A program made the translations under genes and the position numbers. This document shows, one piece after another, positions 1-8,925 of a stretch of DNA of 32,126 bases. The notes below the pieces were generated by a model that saw only the letters and a list, made by a program, of their open reading frames with translations, had not been told where the DNA came from and did not search any database. The stretch comes from Candidatus Cloacimonadota bacterium (GTDB lineage: Bacteria > Cloacimonadota > Cloacimonadia > Cloacimonadales > Cloacimonadaceae). Location of the stretch: the NCBI GenBank assembly GCA_029565595.1, contig JAKQNV010000175.1, forward strand, positions 1 to 32,126, given 5' to 3'. The first letter of the stretch is position 1. Each line of letters starts with the position of its first letter.

Positions 1-1
1 C

Positions 2-412
2 AAGGTCCTTTCCGGCGGTATCGACGCCAACGGCCTGATCAAGCCGAAAAAGTTCTTCGGAGCAGCGCGTAACACTGAGGAATCCGGCTCGCTGACCATC
101 ATCGCCACCGCCCTGATCGACACCGGTTCCAAAATGGACCAGGTGATCTTCGAGGAATTCAAAGGCACCGGCAACATGGAATTGGTGCTCGACCGCAGCA
201 TTTCCGACATGCGCCTCTACCCCGCCATCGACCTTGTGAAAAGCGGAACCCGCCGCGAAGAGCTGCTGCTCACCAAAAACGAGATCAACCGCATGTACGT
301 GCTGCGCAAATACCTGAAGACCATCAGCCCCATCCAGGGGATCGAGACCCTGCGCAAAAAAATGCAGGCTACCGAGACCAACACCGAACTCCTCAACTCC
401 ATGAGCAACTGA
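2..412 (+). CDS. rho: Transcription termination factor Rho, C-terminal part (5' truncated by window)
   Basis: The frame is open from base 2, well upstream of the ATG used in the ORF track. It reads through [20 protein letters not shown] and then [20 protein letters not shown] and [16 protein letters not shown], which is the highly conserved C-terminal RecA-like ATPase region of Rho, including the R-loop neighbourhood. Rho is a hexameric RNA-dependent helicase that ends transcription. About 136 residues are visible, and the end at [10 protein letters not shown] is a normal length beyond the last conserved block. The gene is incomplete only because the window starts inside it. The TPR/SPOR gene follows 34 bases later on the same strand. 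Identification rests on near-identity to the family consensus and is very secure. Confidence 0.97.
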   Translation, partial: KVLSGGIDANGLIKPKKFFGAARNTEESGSLTIIATALIDTGSKMDQVIFEEFKGTGNMELVLDRSISDMRLYPAIDLVKSGTRREELLLTKNEINRMYVLRKYLKTISPIQGIETLRKKMQATETNTELLNSMSN

Positions 413-446
413 GATCCCGAGCTCTGCGCGCCCCAAAGGTCGGTTA

Positions 447-1559
447 ATGCGCCGGATCCTGTCCCTTTTGCTGCTGCTCACGGCCCTGGCCGCCTATCCC
501 TGCCGCTCCGGCGCCGCCGCGCTGGGCAAGGAATTTTCCATCCTGGAAGAACTGTATAAAAGCGGTGATCTGGACACCCTGGCCGATCAGCTCTTCAAAA
601 CCAAGCCCCAAAACGACGAGGAACGCGCTTTGCAGGCCTATCTGGAGGCCATGCTCAAGGATAAGAGCTCCGAATCCGTGCCCCTGCTCGAACAAGCCGC
701 CGAACGCTATCCCAACGCGCTTTACGGGCAACTTGCCCTGCTCGAGCGCGCCAAAGTGTTTGTCCTGGAACGTAAAACGGCGGAAGCCAAAGCCTTGCTG
801 CAAAAGATCAACTCACCGGCGGTTCTGGAAAGATTCTACTGGCTCGCGGTCTGCGCGGACGTCCTGGACGACTCCGCCGCCGCGCTTTCCCACGCCGAAA
901 ATTATCTCCGCCTCGCTCCCCAAGGCAAGTTTTTGGAAGAGGCAAATTACCTGATCGCACGGGCCTATCAGCAACAGGGCAAATACCAGAGCGCCATTTC
1001 CACATTGAACAAGCTTGCCGTGCTGGAAGGCTATCCCCGCAACGAGCAGTATTTCCGCTATCTGTCGGGCAACCTGCAAACCCTGGCCGGCCATCCCGCC
1101 GACGCTTTGGAGCAGTACCGGCTCGGTTTCGAACTTAACCGCAATTCGCAACTCGGCTTGCAGATCGAGGACCAACTCCACGAACTCAAAGGAAAATATC
1201 CCTCCAGCGTGGATCTCGGATTCCTTTATCCCTACGGCGCGTTGGACATCCCTGTTCCTTCGGACACCCTGCGCCCGGATACGACCCAGGTGGTCGACAC
1301 CGGTCCCGTCAAGCTCGGCGCCAAGCCCGCCGGAGGCTATTTCGTGCAGGCTGGTCGTTTTGGGGTGGAAGCCAACGCCAACCAGCTGGCCTTCGACATC
1401 CGCCGCTTGAAATATACGGCCAATTACTACGAGGACAAGGCTAACAAAAACACGCCCTGGGTGGTGGTCAGCGGTCCGTATCCCTCCAAGGCCGAGGCCG
1501 ACGGAGTGCGCCAAACCCTCGTTGGCAAAGGCATCGATTGCTTCATCACCCGCTTCTGA
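447..1559 (+). CDS. TPR-repeat protein with C-terminal SPOR domain, exported
   Basis: This 370-residue protein starts with a signal peptide (MRRILSLLLLLTALAAYPC, then a likely cleavage after SGAAA). A cysteine lies near the end of the hydrophobic stretch, but the context is not a good lipobox. The middle (about residues 30-240) is a run of helical TPR-like units, for example the block around EANYLIARAYQQQGKYQSAI. The last 75 residues (GGYFVQAGRFGVEANA to CFITRF) are a SPOR domain, a fold that binds denuded peptidoglycan glycan strands, often at division sites. A periplasmic role linked to the cell wall is therefore inferred; no enzymatic motif is seen. The stop lies 7 bases before the mutS start, so the two are probably cotranscribed. 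AAGGT upstream of the ATG is a plausible ribosome binding site. Confidence 0.85.
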   Translation: MRRILSLLLLLTALAAYPCRSGAAALGKEFSILEELYKSGDLDTLADQLFKTKPQNDEERALQAYLEAMLKDKSSESVPLLEQAAERYPNALYGQLALLERAKVFVLERKTAEAKALLQKINSPAVLERFYWLAVCADVLDDSAAALSHAENYLRLAPQGKFLEEANYLIARAYQQQGKYQSAISTLNKLAVLEGYPRNEQYFRYLSGNLQTLAGHPADALEQYRLGFELNRNSQLGLQIEDQLHELKGKYPSSVDLGFLYPYGALDIPVPSDTLRPDTTQVVDTGPVKLGAKPAGGYFVQAGRFGVEANANQLAFDIRRLKYTANYYEDKANKNTPWVVVSGPYPSKAEADGVRQTLVGKGIDCFITRF

Positions 1560-1566
1560 AGGCCGG

Positions 1567-4194
1567 ATGAATCTGCCTCCCCCCTCCAAACTGACCCCCA
1601 TGCTCAAACAACTGCGGGAGGTCAAAGAAGCCCATCCCGACAAGCTTATCCTCTTCCGCATGGGCGATTTTTACGAAACTTTTTTCGAGGACGCCCACAC
1701 TGCCTCACGCATCCTGGGGATCACCCTCACCTCGCGCGACAAGAGCAGCGAGGATCCCGTTCCCCTGGCCGGTTTTCCCTACCACGCGCTGGACAACTAT
1801 CTCGATAAACTGATCAAGGCCGGGCTCAAGGTTGCCATCTGCGAGCAGGTGGAAGATCCCAAGAAGGCCGTTGGGCTCGTTAAACGTGAAGTGGTGGAGA
1901 TCATCACCCCGGGCACCGTGCTCGACCACGCGCTCATCGACGGCAGCGCCAACAACTTTCTTTCCGCTCTCTATTACGAGGACGAGAAACGCAAGCTGGG
2001 CCTGGCCAGCCTCGACCTCTCCACCGGGGAATTCAGCTTCACGGAACTTTCTCCGGCCGATCTGCCCAACGAACTTTTACGCCTGAAGCCTTCGGAAATA
2101 ATCTTGGACGGCAGCGCTTCCGAAGCCTATGTGAAAGGCCTCCGGCTGGAATACTCGCCCACGCTGACCATCTTCGACAGCTGGCAGTTCAAGCCCTCCG
2201 AGGCCGCCTCCGTGCTGAAAAAGCACTTCCAGGTCCATTCGCTGGAGGCTTTCGGCGCACAGGGCAAACAGCTGGGCGCAACCGCCGCCGGCGCCGCCCT
2301 GGCCTACGTCCAGACACTTTACCAGGTTCCGCTCAGCCACATCGCCTCGCTGCGCTACTACTCGCTGGAATCATTCATGCAACTGGACGAGATCAGCCGC
2401 CGCAACCTCGAGCTCACGCGCTCCCTGCGCTACGGCGACCGTCACGGCTCCTTGCTCTTCGTGCTCGACCAAACGCAGACTCCGATGGGCTCGCGCCTGA
2501 TCCAGAACTGGCTCCTGCATCCGCTTCTGGATCCTGATGCCATTCGCGGACGGCAGGACACGCTCAAGGCTTTTCTTTCCAACACAGCTTATTTAAAGGA
2601 TGTCCGCAGCTGCCTGCGCGAGATCGGCGACATGGCCCGCCTGGTCTCCAAACTCGGCGCCCTGCGCATCAATCCCCGCGAACTTTTGGCCCTGCGGTCT
2701 TACCTGCTTTCCGTGAACGAACTCCGCGAGCGGCTCCTCGCTTTCCGGCATCCGCTGATCAACGCCTTCACCGTCATGCTCCAGGATTTCGAAGAAATCG
2801 CTGCCACCATAGAAAAGGCCTTGCGTCTCCAGCCGCCTGTCGCCATCACCGAAGGCGGGATTTTCAACCAGAGTTGGAATTCAGACCTCGACGAACTGCT
2901 GGAGATCATCCACGACGGCAAATCCTGGATCGCGCGGCTGGAAGAAGACGAACGCCGCAAGACAGGCATTTCCACCCTCAAGGTTGGCTACAACCGCGTT
3001 TTTGGCTATTACATCGAGGTCAGCGCCGGCCAGAAATCAAAAGTCCCGGATTACTACACCGCGAAGCAGACACTGGTCAATTCGGAGCGCTACATCTCGC
3101 CCCGGCTCAAGGAATTTGAGGCCAAAGTGCTCAGTTCCGAGGAAAAGATCAAAAACCTCGAAAACGAACTTTACAAAGAGCTGCGCCAATCGCTGGCCGC
3201 CAACTTGGAAAAACTCCAAACCCTCGGCGAGACTGTCGCCCTCGTGGACGTCCATTCCACCCTCGCCTGGCTGGCCTGGCAAAACAACTACTGCTGCCCG
3301 GAATTCTCCTCCGGCCGGGCTTTAACCATCGTCAACGGCCGCCATCCCGTCATCGAAAAACTCATCGAGGACAGCGCCTTTATCCCCAACGACACCGAGC
3401 TCGATTATCCGGAGACCTCGATCGCCATCATCACCGGGCCGAACATGGCCGGAAAATCCACCTACCTGCGCCAGATCGGGCTGCTGGCGATCATGGCCCA
3501 GATCGGCAGCTACGTCCCCGCCGACAAACTCGTGATGCCGATCTTTGACCGAGTCTTCACGCGCGTCGGCGCTTCTGACAACCTCGCCCAGGGTCAGAGC
3601 ACCTTCCTCGTGGAAATGATCGAAACGGCGAACATCCTCCACACTGCCACGGAAAATTCGCTCATTTTATTGGACGAGATCGGCCGCGGCACTTCCACTT
3701 TCGACGGACTCAGCCTGGCTTGGGCGATCATCGAATACATCCAGAAATACAAGCACGCCCTCACCCTCTTTGCCACTCACTACCACGAACTTACGGAGCT
3801 GGAGAACATCTATCCCGACATCCGCAACTACAACGTGCTGGTCAAGGAATTCAACGACCAGATGATCTTTCTGCGCAAGATCGAACGCGGCGGCGCCGAC
3901 CAAAGTTACGGGATCCAGGTCGCCCGCCTGGCCGGCATCCCGGACCGCGTCATCCGCCGGGCCAAAGAGATCCTCAAAAACCTCGAGGAACACGAGATCT
4001 CCCCGCAAGGCCTCACCGCCTCCATTCGCCGCAAACTCAGCCAGACCACGCCCCAACTCGAACTTTTCGAAGTCCTCGCCGGGCGGGCGGACGAACTGGA
4101 TCCCATCATCACCGAGATCAAGGATCTCGACCTCGATTCCCTCACCCCCATCGAAGCCTGGCAAAAATTAAAGGAACTTCAAGAACGCCTATGA
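1567..4194 (+). CDS. mutS: DNA mismatch repair protein MutS
   Basis: MutS recognises base mismatches and small loops and recruits MutL. I place the start at the ATG at 1567 (MNLPPPSKLTPMLKQ), because the longer ORF-track start lies inside the upstream gene. This gives 875 residues, the normal MutS1 length. The mismatch-binding Phe-x-Glu motif is present (FYE at residues 35-37). The lever and clamp regions follow, then the ABC-type ATPase with Walker A GPNMAGKST at 624-632, Walker B and the DEIGRGTSTFDG loop near 704. The ATHYHELTELE helix-turn-helix-proximal motif and a C-terminal dimerisation tail complete it. It overlaps the following lipoprotein gene by ATGA. No mutL is in the window. There are no signs of disruption. 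Confidence 0.98.
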   Translation: MNLPPPSKLTPMLKQLREVKEAHPDKLILFRMGDFYETFFEDAHTASRILGITLTSRDKSSEDPVPLAGFPYHALDNYLDKLIKAGLKVAICEQVEDPKKAVGLVKREVVEIITPGTVLDHALIDGSANNFLSALYYEDEKRKLGLASLDLSTGEFSFTELSPADLPNELLRLKPSEIILDGSASEAYVKGLRLEYSPTLTIFDSWQFKPSEAASVLKKHFQVHSLEAFGAQGKQLGATAAGAALAYVQTLYQVPLSHIASLRYYSLESFMQLDEISRRNLELTRSLRYGDRHGSLLFVLDQTQTPMGSRLIQNWLLHPLLDPDAIRGRQDTLKAFLSNTAYLKDVRSCLREIGDMARLVSKLGALRINPRELLALRSYLLSVNELRERLLAFRHPLINAFTVMLQDFEEIAATIEKALRLQPPVAITEGGIFNQSWNSDLDELLEIIHDGKSWIARLEEDERRKTGISTLKVGYNRVFGYYIEVSAGQKSKVPDYYTAKQTLVNSERYISPRLKEFEAKVLSSEEKIKNLENELYKELRQSLAANLEKLQTLGETVALVDVHSTLAWLAWQNNYCCPEFSSGRALTIVNGRHPVIEKLIEDSAFIPNDTELDYPETSIAIITGPNMAGKSTYLRQIGLLAIMAQIGSYVPADKLVMPIFDRVFTRVGASDNLAQGQSTFLVEMIETANILHTATENSLILLDEIGRGTSTFDGLSLAWAIIEYIQKYKHALTLFATHYHELTELENIYPDIRNYNVLVKEFNDQMIFLRKIERGGADQSYGIQVARLAGIPDRVIRRAKEILKNLEEHEISPQGLTASIRRKLSQTTPQLELFEVLAGRADELDPIITEIKDLDLDSLTPIEAWQKLKELQERL

Positions 4195-5894
4195 AACGGT
4201 TTCCCGCCCTCCTTGTCCCCGTGGCACTGGCAGCCCTGCTTTTGGGCGCCTGCGCCGTGAACACCAAAGACATAGCCGGCCGCATCAACGGCCAACCCAT
4301 CGAATACGCCGCCTGGATGGATTCCTACCGCGCCCATTACAACAATTTCCAAATCCTGAACAACCGCGTCCCCGATTCCGAGGAAAAAGAACTGATAAAA
4401 AACCAGACCTGGCAAGACGCGGCCAAGGGCGTGATCCTCAAGTCGCGCTTTGAGAAATGCGGTATCACGGTCACTGCGCAGGAAACGGTGGACACACTCA
4501 AAAACAACGTTCCCGCCTACATCCTCAGTTCGCCGCTCTTCCAATCCCAACAAGGTTTTGACCGCCAGAAATACCTGCAGTCCCTCGAATACGACACACC
4601 GGAAAACCTTGCCCCGCTGCGCCAGCAATACCGCGATTTCACCATCCCCATCCTGAAACTCAGGCAGATCCTGCCCGCTGCGGAGCTGCTCAATGCCCAG
4701 GAACGCAAACTTACCGCCCGGATCCTGCGCAGCCGCGCGGACATCCAATGGATCGCCATCGACCCCGCAGCCCTGGATCCCATTATCAGCGACGAAGAGG
4801 TGCAGGTCCGCTACACCAAGGACATCGACCTCTACAAGATTGATCCCTATTACAGTTTGGATTGGGTGGCCTGGCCGGTCAAGCCTTCCCAGGATGACAT
4901 CGCTGACGCGCAAGCCCTCGCCGATTCGCTTTACGCAGATCTCACCAGGGGAACAGATCCGCAGGAAGCCCTGGCCAAGCACCGTGCCGCCGCCACCGGT
5001 TTGCTCTGGAAGAATTCCGGCTGGCTGCGCAACCTCGACCTAGATCCCGCGATCTACGCCCTCCTGGCGCAAATGGAAGATGGCGCTATTGCGGCGCCCG
5101 TGGCCGATTCCGAGGGCTTCACCATTTACCAGCTCGAGCAACGGACCAAAAGCATGAGCATCTTCAACACCCTACGCGTGCCTTTCCTACCGTCGCAGAA
5201 GAGCATTGACCGCGAGCGTCCCGCCGCCCAAAGGATCTCCTCCCTGGCCACAACCCTAGGGCTTTCCGGCGCCGCGAGCGAACTCGATCTCACACAACGC
5301 TCCACAGGCAAGATACCTGCCGCTTACGACTGGCTCGACGACCCCGCAGTGATCAAGGAGATCAAACTGCAATTGGGCGGGAAACTCAAGCCTGGCCAGA
5401 CTTTCGGCCCTGTCTATTCCCCGCGGTTGAGTTCCTGGTTTGTCTTTGAAGTACAGGAAAACGCCCTCGACAGCGTGAAATCCCTGGCTGAAGTTGCCGA
5501 CGAAGTCCGCGCCCAATTGGCAAAAGAAAAGCGCCTGGCCATGTCCCAAAACCTGGCCGAACAGATCCTCGCCGGACAGATCCCGCAATCCGGAACCGTC
5601 CAGACTCTGCACGTAGCCGATATGACGACAGATTCGAGTTTGGGCGGACAGCCCGCGGGCGATCTTTTTTACCACGTGATGCGCGCCCACTACAGGCAGG
5701 AAAAGCCTGCCTCCTTTGAGCACGCGGGCCTGCTCTGGATCCCCCGCGTCAATTCCGTGACCGACGACAAATCACGCCAGCCTTCCGCTGCCGAGATCGA
5801 AGCCCTCTTCACCCGCAACCTTGCTCCCGATTGGTTCGATACCTGGATGGCAAGTCAGATCTCTTCCGCCCGGGTTGTCATCTACCAGCAATAA
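4191..5894 (+). CDS. SurA/PpiD-like peptidyl-prolyl isomerase-related lipoprotein
   Basis: The true start is the ATG at 4191, which overlaps the mutS stop as ATGA; the ORF-track entry begins far upstream in another gene's territory. The protein has 567 residues. It begins with a lipoprotein signal (ALAALLLGAC, cysteine about residue 22), so it is predicted to be lipid-anchored in the periplasm. Residues about 30-160 resemble the SurA_N/PpiD chaperone domain (start of mature part RINGQPIEYAAWMDSYRAHY; later FDRQKYLQSLEYD). Two degenerate parvulin-like segments follow (around WLRNLDLDPAIYALLAQMEDG and around QLGGKLKPGQTFGPVYSP), with weak catalytic consensus. I infer a periplasmic folding chaperone, with isomerase activity uncertain. 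Its coupling to mutS is positional only. Confidence 0.75.
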   Translation: MKRFPALLVPVALAALLLGACAVNTKDIAGRINGQPIEYAAWMDSYRAHYNNFQILNNRVPDSEEKELIKNQTWQDAAKGVILKSRFEKCGITVTAQETVDTLKNNVPAYILSSPLFQSQQGFDRQKYLQSLEYDTPENLAPLRQQYRDFTIPILKLRQILPAAELLNAQERKLTARILRSRADIQWIAIDPAALDPIISDEEVQVRYTKDIDLYKIDPYYSLDWVAWPVKPSQDDIADAQALADSLYADLTRGTDPQEALAKHRAAATGLLWKNSGWLRNLDLDPAIYALLAQMEDGAIAAPVADSEGFTIYQLEQRTKSMSIFNTLRVPFLPSQKSIDRERPAAQRISSLATTLGLSGAASELDLTQRSTGKIPAAYDWLDDPAVIKEIKLQLGGKLKPGQTFGPVYSPRLSSWFVFEVQENALDSVKSLAEVADEVRAQLAKEKRLAMSQNLAEQILAGQIPQSGTVQTLHVADMTTDSSLGGQPAGDLFYHVMRAHYRQEKPASFEHAGLLWIPRVNSVTDDKSRQPSAAEIEALFTRNLAPDWFDTWMASQISSARVVIYQQ

Positions 5895-6170
5895 AAGATT
5901 TTCAAAAAAGAGAACGCAGATTTTTGGGAAAAGGGGGATCGAGAGGATTTGATAGTTGATTTAGATAGGTCGGAGATAGCTGGGGAATGCTGAAAAAAGC
6001 TAGTATGATATACACTGAGGCATAAAGGCACAGAGAAAAGTTTCTAATCCAAAAACCTGTGTTAATTGACATCAAGCCATCTACTTTTTTTTGCAAGATA
6101 TGCTTGAAAGTCCTTTTCTAAATCCTATAAATCACCTTTTCCCACTAAATCTGCGTTCTCTTTTTTCCCT
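5895..6170. repeat. Intergenic gap with inverted pair of a dispersed repeat
   Basis: No gene is supported here. A direct copy of a roughly 45-bp motif begins near 5905 (AAAAAAGAGAACGCAGATTT, then GGGAAAAGG). An inverted copy ends near 6167 (AAATCTGCGTTCTCTTTTTT read on the plus strand). Between them lies a stretch with the form CACTGAGGCATAAAGGCACAGAG, resembling low-complexity intergenic repeats common in environmental genomes. A third copy of the same motif sits near 29475. The convergent genes on either side (lipoprotein gene and the four-TM gene) end against this element, so the inverted pair could fold into a long hairpin and act as a bidirectional terminator. That role is inferred. Confidence 0.6.
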
Positions 6171-6563
6171 TTACAGCTCTCGCTTCACTTCTTCCTCGGA
6201 ATGGCCGATCTTGCCTTTCTCCCCCATGAAATGGGCCAAGAAGAACAGCGCCACGCCGATAAGCAGCGGCAGGATAAACGCCAGGAAATCTACCCAGAAG
6301 AATTTCCTGAAGAACACGGCGAGTAGGATGATAATGAAGAGAGTAAGGGCGCCGAACACAGCTCCCGCGATCAAAGGGCGCTTCCAGGTCAGGATCAGCG
6401 CCAGCAGGACCACGAGCACGGGGATGTTGTGCATTAAAAAGCCAAGCAGCTGCTGACCGAGGGGCGCATCTCCCTCAAAGACATCGAAGGAAAAGAGAGC
6501 AGCAAACAGACAGACCAGGATAACCAAGGTACGCGGGATCCAAATGAACCAAGGCAATTTCAT
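6171..6563 (-). CDS. Small four-TM membrane protein, unknown function
   Basis: This is a 130-residue, very hydrophobic protein with four predicted membrane helices at about residues 9-27, 43-60, 65-85 and 90-112, a short charged C-terminal tail (EKGKIGHSEEEVKREL) and no catalytic motif. It resembles small uncharacterised DUF-type membrane proteins. A strong ribosome binding site (AAAGGAGG) lies 5 bases before the ATG, which supports the start. The gene stands alone between the repeat-containing gap and the SBBP gene. The 3' end reaches directly to the inverted repeat copy. I do not recognise a specific function. Confidence 0.7.
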   Translation of the reverse strand: MKLPWFIWIPRTLVILVCLFAALFSFDVFEGDAPLGQQLLGFLMHNIPVLVVLLALILTWKRPLIAGAVFGALTLFIIILLAVFFRKFFWVDFLAFILPLLIGVALFFLAHFMGEKGKIGHSEEEVKREL

Positions 6564-6627
6564 CGTTGCCTCCTTTGATACTTTATTATTGCGCTTCTAC
6601 CAAAATTCACATTTGATAAAGCTGGGA

Positions 6628-8277
6628 TTATTCTTTTAGAGCAGTTACACGATAGAATCTTGTGTCACGCCCAACTACTGCATTAAGGTGGATGTAGGCG
6701 GTGGAATCAGTCTGGCCAAGATAATCGAAGGGACCTTCCGGATTACCGCTGGCATCGCTGAAGACTTGATATGCTTCCGGAATAAGCGGTTGGCCCCCAG
6801 TATCGACTGTGACAGGATCCCAAGTCAGCAAAACGTTATTTCCTATTACCGAGATAGCCAGGTTGGCTGGGCTCTGGGGGCGGAAACCGAGCCGGGCAAT
6901 GAAAACATCGGAGGAAGTTACCGTGGAAGTCAGGTTGTGGGAACCGAAACAGGCCGTTCCATTGAACCAGCCCACGGCGAAGCAATTCCCGGCCCCGTCA
7001 TTGGCAATGGCGTTTGCTTCCAGTGGACCGCTATAATAATCCCCAGTCACAGCGCAGACTGCCCAGGACCAATTTCCTGAGGAATCGAGTCTGGCGGCAT
7101 ATATAGCCGATAAATTGGGTCCGGGGTCAAGCAAACTTGAACCAAAATCCGCCGGTCCCTGAAAGTTACCGGTGATATAACAATTTCCAGCGCCATCGAC
7201 GCTGAGGCCGTTTCCGCGGTCTTCGCCAGTACCTCCCGCCCGACGCGCCCAAAGCCAGTTTCCGTTAGTGTCTAGTTTAGCAATAAAAGCGTCAGTGGTA
7301 TAATCGGGAGAATACAGGTTATAAGGCCCGAAATCGGCCAGTGAAACAAAATCCCCTGTTACATATACATTTGCAGCAGAATCGAGCCCAATGCCCTTTC
7401 CGGAATCGTTGTACTCCGAATCCCCCAATCCTCCAGCCCGGACCGCCCACAGCCAATTACCATTGGTGTCTGTCTTGGCGACAAATAAATCTTGATATTC
7501 AGGATCATTACTGTAGAGATATAACATCGGTCCATTATCTGGGGTGGGCCAAAAACTGGCTGCACCCCTGAAATCGCCTGTGAGGTAACAGTTTCCGCCC
7601 GCATCAGCGATGATGGCGTTGCCCAGAGAATTCTCGCAAGTTCCTCCTGAAGCCCAGATCCAGCTTCCGTTCAGGTCAAGCTTTGCCACAAAGATTCCTC
7701 TGTTGTTGAGGGGATGAGTCCCGAAAACCGTCATATTATCATTAGATCCGGTCACAAAGCAGCCATTGCCCATGACTGCTATGGATTTGCCCCAATTCCA
7801 GCCATTCCCGCCTGCCCAGGACGCCCAAAGCCAGTTTCCGGAAGGATCAAGCTTAGCCACAAAGATATTGGTGCTATATTGATATGTGGCAGGCAAGGCA
7901 TAACTGCCAAAATTGGGAGTACCAGAATACCTGCCGGTGATGTAAACTTGTCCGTTAATGTCAAGAGCGATCCCACAGCCCCAGTCCTGGCCTTCGCCGC
8001 CAGCCTGCCTAGCCCAAAGGCAGTTTCCGGAGCGGTCGAACTTGGCAACGAAAACGTCTTGGAAGCCCAGGCACTGGAACGATGATGAGCCAAAAACGGC
8101 TGTATTCTCAAAAAAACCTGTAACGTATTGGTTGCCTTGGCCGTCAACGACAGTGGATAAGGCAGTCTCGTAACCAGCTCCGCCCGACTGATTTACCCAA
8201 AGCCATTCCGGGACCGCCTGGGCAAATATCGCTGACGATAACATTAGGAAAACCAAGAATATAAACTGGCGCGTCAT
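6628..8277 (-). CDS. Secreted SBBP beta-propeller repeat protein with C-terminal FN3-like domain
   Basis: This 549-residue protein starts with a signal peptide (MTRQFIFLVFLMLSSAIFAQA). It is followed by about seven SBBP-type repeats of 55-75 residues, each with a core like GNCYITGNFxGxADFG, then a D-x-FIAKLD segment and NWLWARRAGG. Such repeats build beta-propellers on exported proteins. The last 90 residues (SPANLAISVIGNNVLLTWDPV to FYRVTALKE) form a fibronectin-III-like domain, typical of secreted proteins of this lineage. No enzyme motif is visible; a surface or adhesive role is inferred. GGGAGG sits 6-7 bases upstream of the ATG. A related protein begins at 29955. It is transcribed away from the FGE-like gene, with a 648-base gap between them. 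Confidence 0.82.
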   Translation of the reverse strand: MTRQFIFLVFLMLSSAIFAQAVPEWLWVNQSGGAGYETALSTVVDGQGNQYVTGFFENTAVFGSSSFQCLGFQDVFVAKFDRSGNCLWARQAGGEGQDWGCGIALDINGQVYITGRYSGTPNFGSYALPATYQYSTNIFVAKLDPSGNWLWASWAGGNGWNWGKSIAVMGNGCFVTGSNDNMTVFGTHPLNNRGIFVAKLDLNGSWIWASGGTCENSLGNAIIADAGGNCYLTGDFRGAASFWPTPDNGPMLYLYSNDPEYQDLFVAKTDTNGNWLWAVRAGGLGDSEYNDSGKGIGLDSAANVYVTGDFVSLADFGPYNLYSPDYTTDAFIAKLDTNGNWLWARRAGGTGEDRGNGLSVDGAGNCYITGNFQGPADFGSSLLDPGPNLSAIYAARLDSSGNWSWAVCAVTGDYYSGPLEANAIANDGAGNCFAVGWFNGTACFGSHNLTSTVTSSDVFIARLGFRPQSPANLAISVIGNNVLLTWDPVTVDTGGQPLIPEAYQVFSDASGNPEGPFDYLGQTDSTAYIHLNAVVGRDTRFYRVTALKE

Positions 8278-8925
8278 TATTAACCTCCCGTGATTACCTT
8301 TACAAATTCATCATGTTTGACCGGCTTTTTCTGCCAGACAGGGATCGAATATGGCAATAACATAAATCAATTCTCCTATGTCAGGATTTGAATGTTGTAA
8401 ATATCTGTCAAGATTAAAATGAACTTGAGCGAATAAGAATGTTAATAACATAAATAAACTGGAATGTGTTTCGCCATATCTAAAGTGCGCTGATTATCAG
8501 AAAAAAAGAGGATTGCGAGGTTGGTGAAAGCAATTCCTGCTAGAGGAAAAAACGCTGATCTACGTAGTAAGTCAGGTGTTGAGATTCAGATTGGCAGAAT
8601 GACGTCTGGGAATCCAATCTTCCTGACACTGGGATATTAGATCGGTGGATTCATGTATCCCGTCCCTAGGAGATTATGTCAGATCCTGTTGCAGGTGTTG
8701 TATTTCAATCAACTCGCAAGGCAGTGGTTTATTCCTCAGAGCCAACTCGCGATTAAACCAAATCGTTCATTATTGAGTTCATAATATCTTACAAAATTGC
8801 GAGATAAAACTTGACATATATTTTACTCTTCAGTTTATGGTAGATGTGTATTCAGTGATCCCCCACATGAGGGATGAATAAAGAAACACCTAAAGTATAA
8901 CAATCTATAATAAAGGGAGGATAAA
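8278..8925. other. AT-rich intergenic region between divergent secreted-protein genes
   Basis: No open frame of note is present. The region is clearly AT-richer than the flanking genes. It holds two CTTGACA boxes on opposite strands: CTTGACAGATATTTACA on the minus strand (8396-8412) facing the SBBP gene, and CTTGACATATATTTTAC on the plus strand (8810-8826) facing the FGE-like gene. They lie about 130 and 115 bases from the respective start codons. A 12-base direct repeat AATAACATAAAT occurs near 8355 and again near 8443. Around 8501-8520, AAAAAAAGAGGATTGCGAGG resembles the second half of the dispersed repeat seen near 29500. Confidence 0.5.
8811..8841 (+). promoter_or_regulatory. Candidate promoter for FGE-like gene
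   Basis: TTGACA at 8811-8816 is a perfect -35 consensus. The best -10 candidates are TTTATG (17-base spacer) or TATGGT (19-base spacer), both only moderate matches. A short stem-loop ATCCC/GGGAT (8858-8875) lies in the resulting leader, before the strong ribosome binding site AAGGGAGG. The start codon is about 85 bases downstream of the -10 region. Confidence 0.4.

Noticed and set aside
813-1661. 282-aa minus-strand ORF
   Set aside because: Antisense to the TPR/SPOR and mutS genes, whose protein motifs are clear.
3720-4190. 5' part of the 724-aa plus-strand ORF
   Set aside because: This part is an alternative frame inside mutS, rich in Pro/Arg/His. The real lipoprotein starts at 4191 with a signal peptide.
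5902-6096. 64-aa minus-strand ORF in the repeat gap
   Set aside because: Its sequence (NFSLCLYASVYI) is the translation of the CACTGAGGCATAAAGGCACAGAG-type repeat, not a gene.
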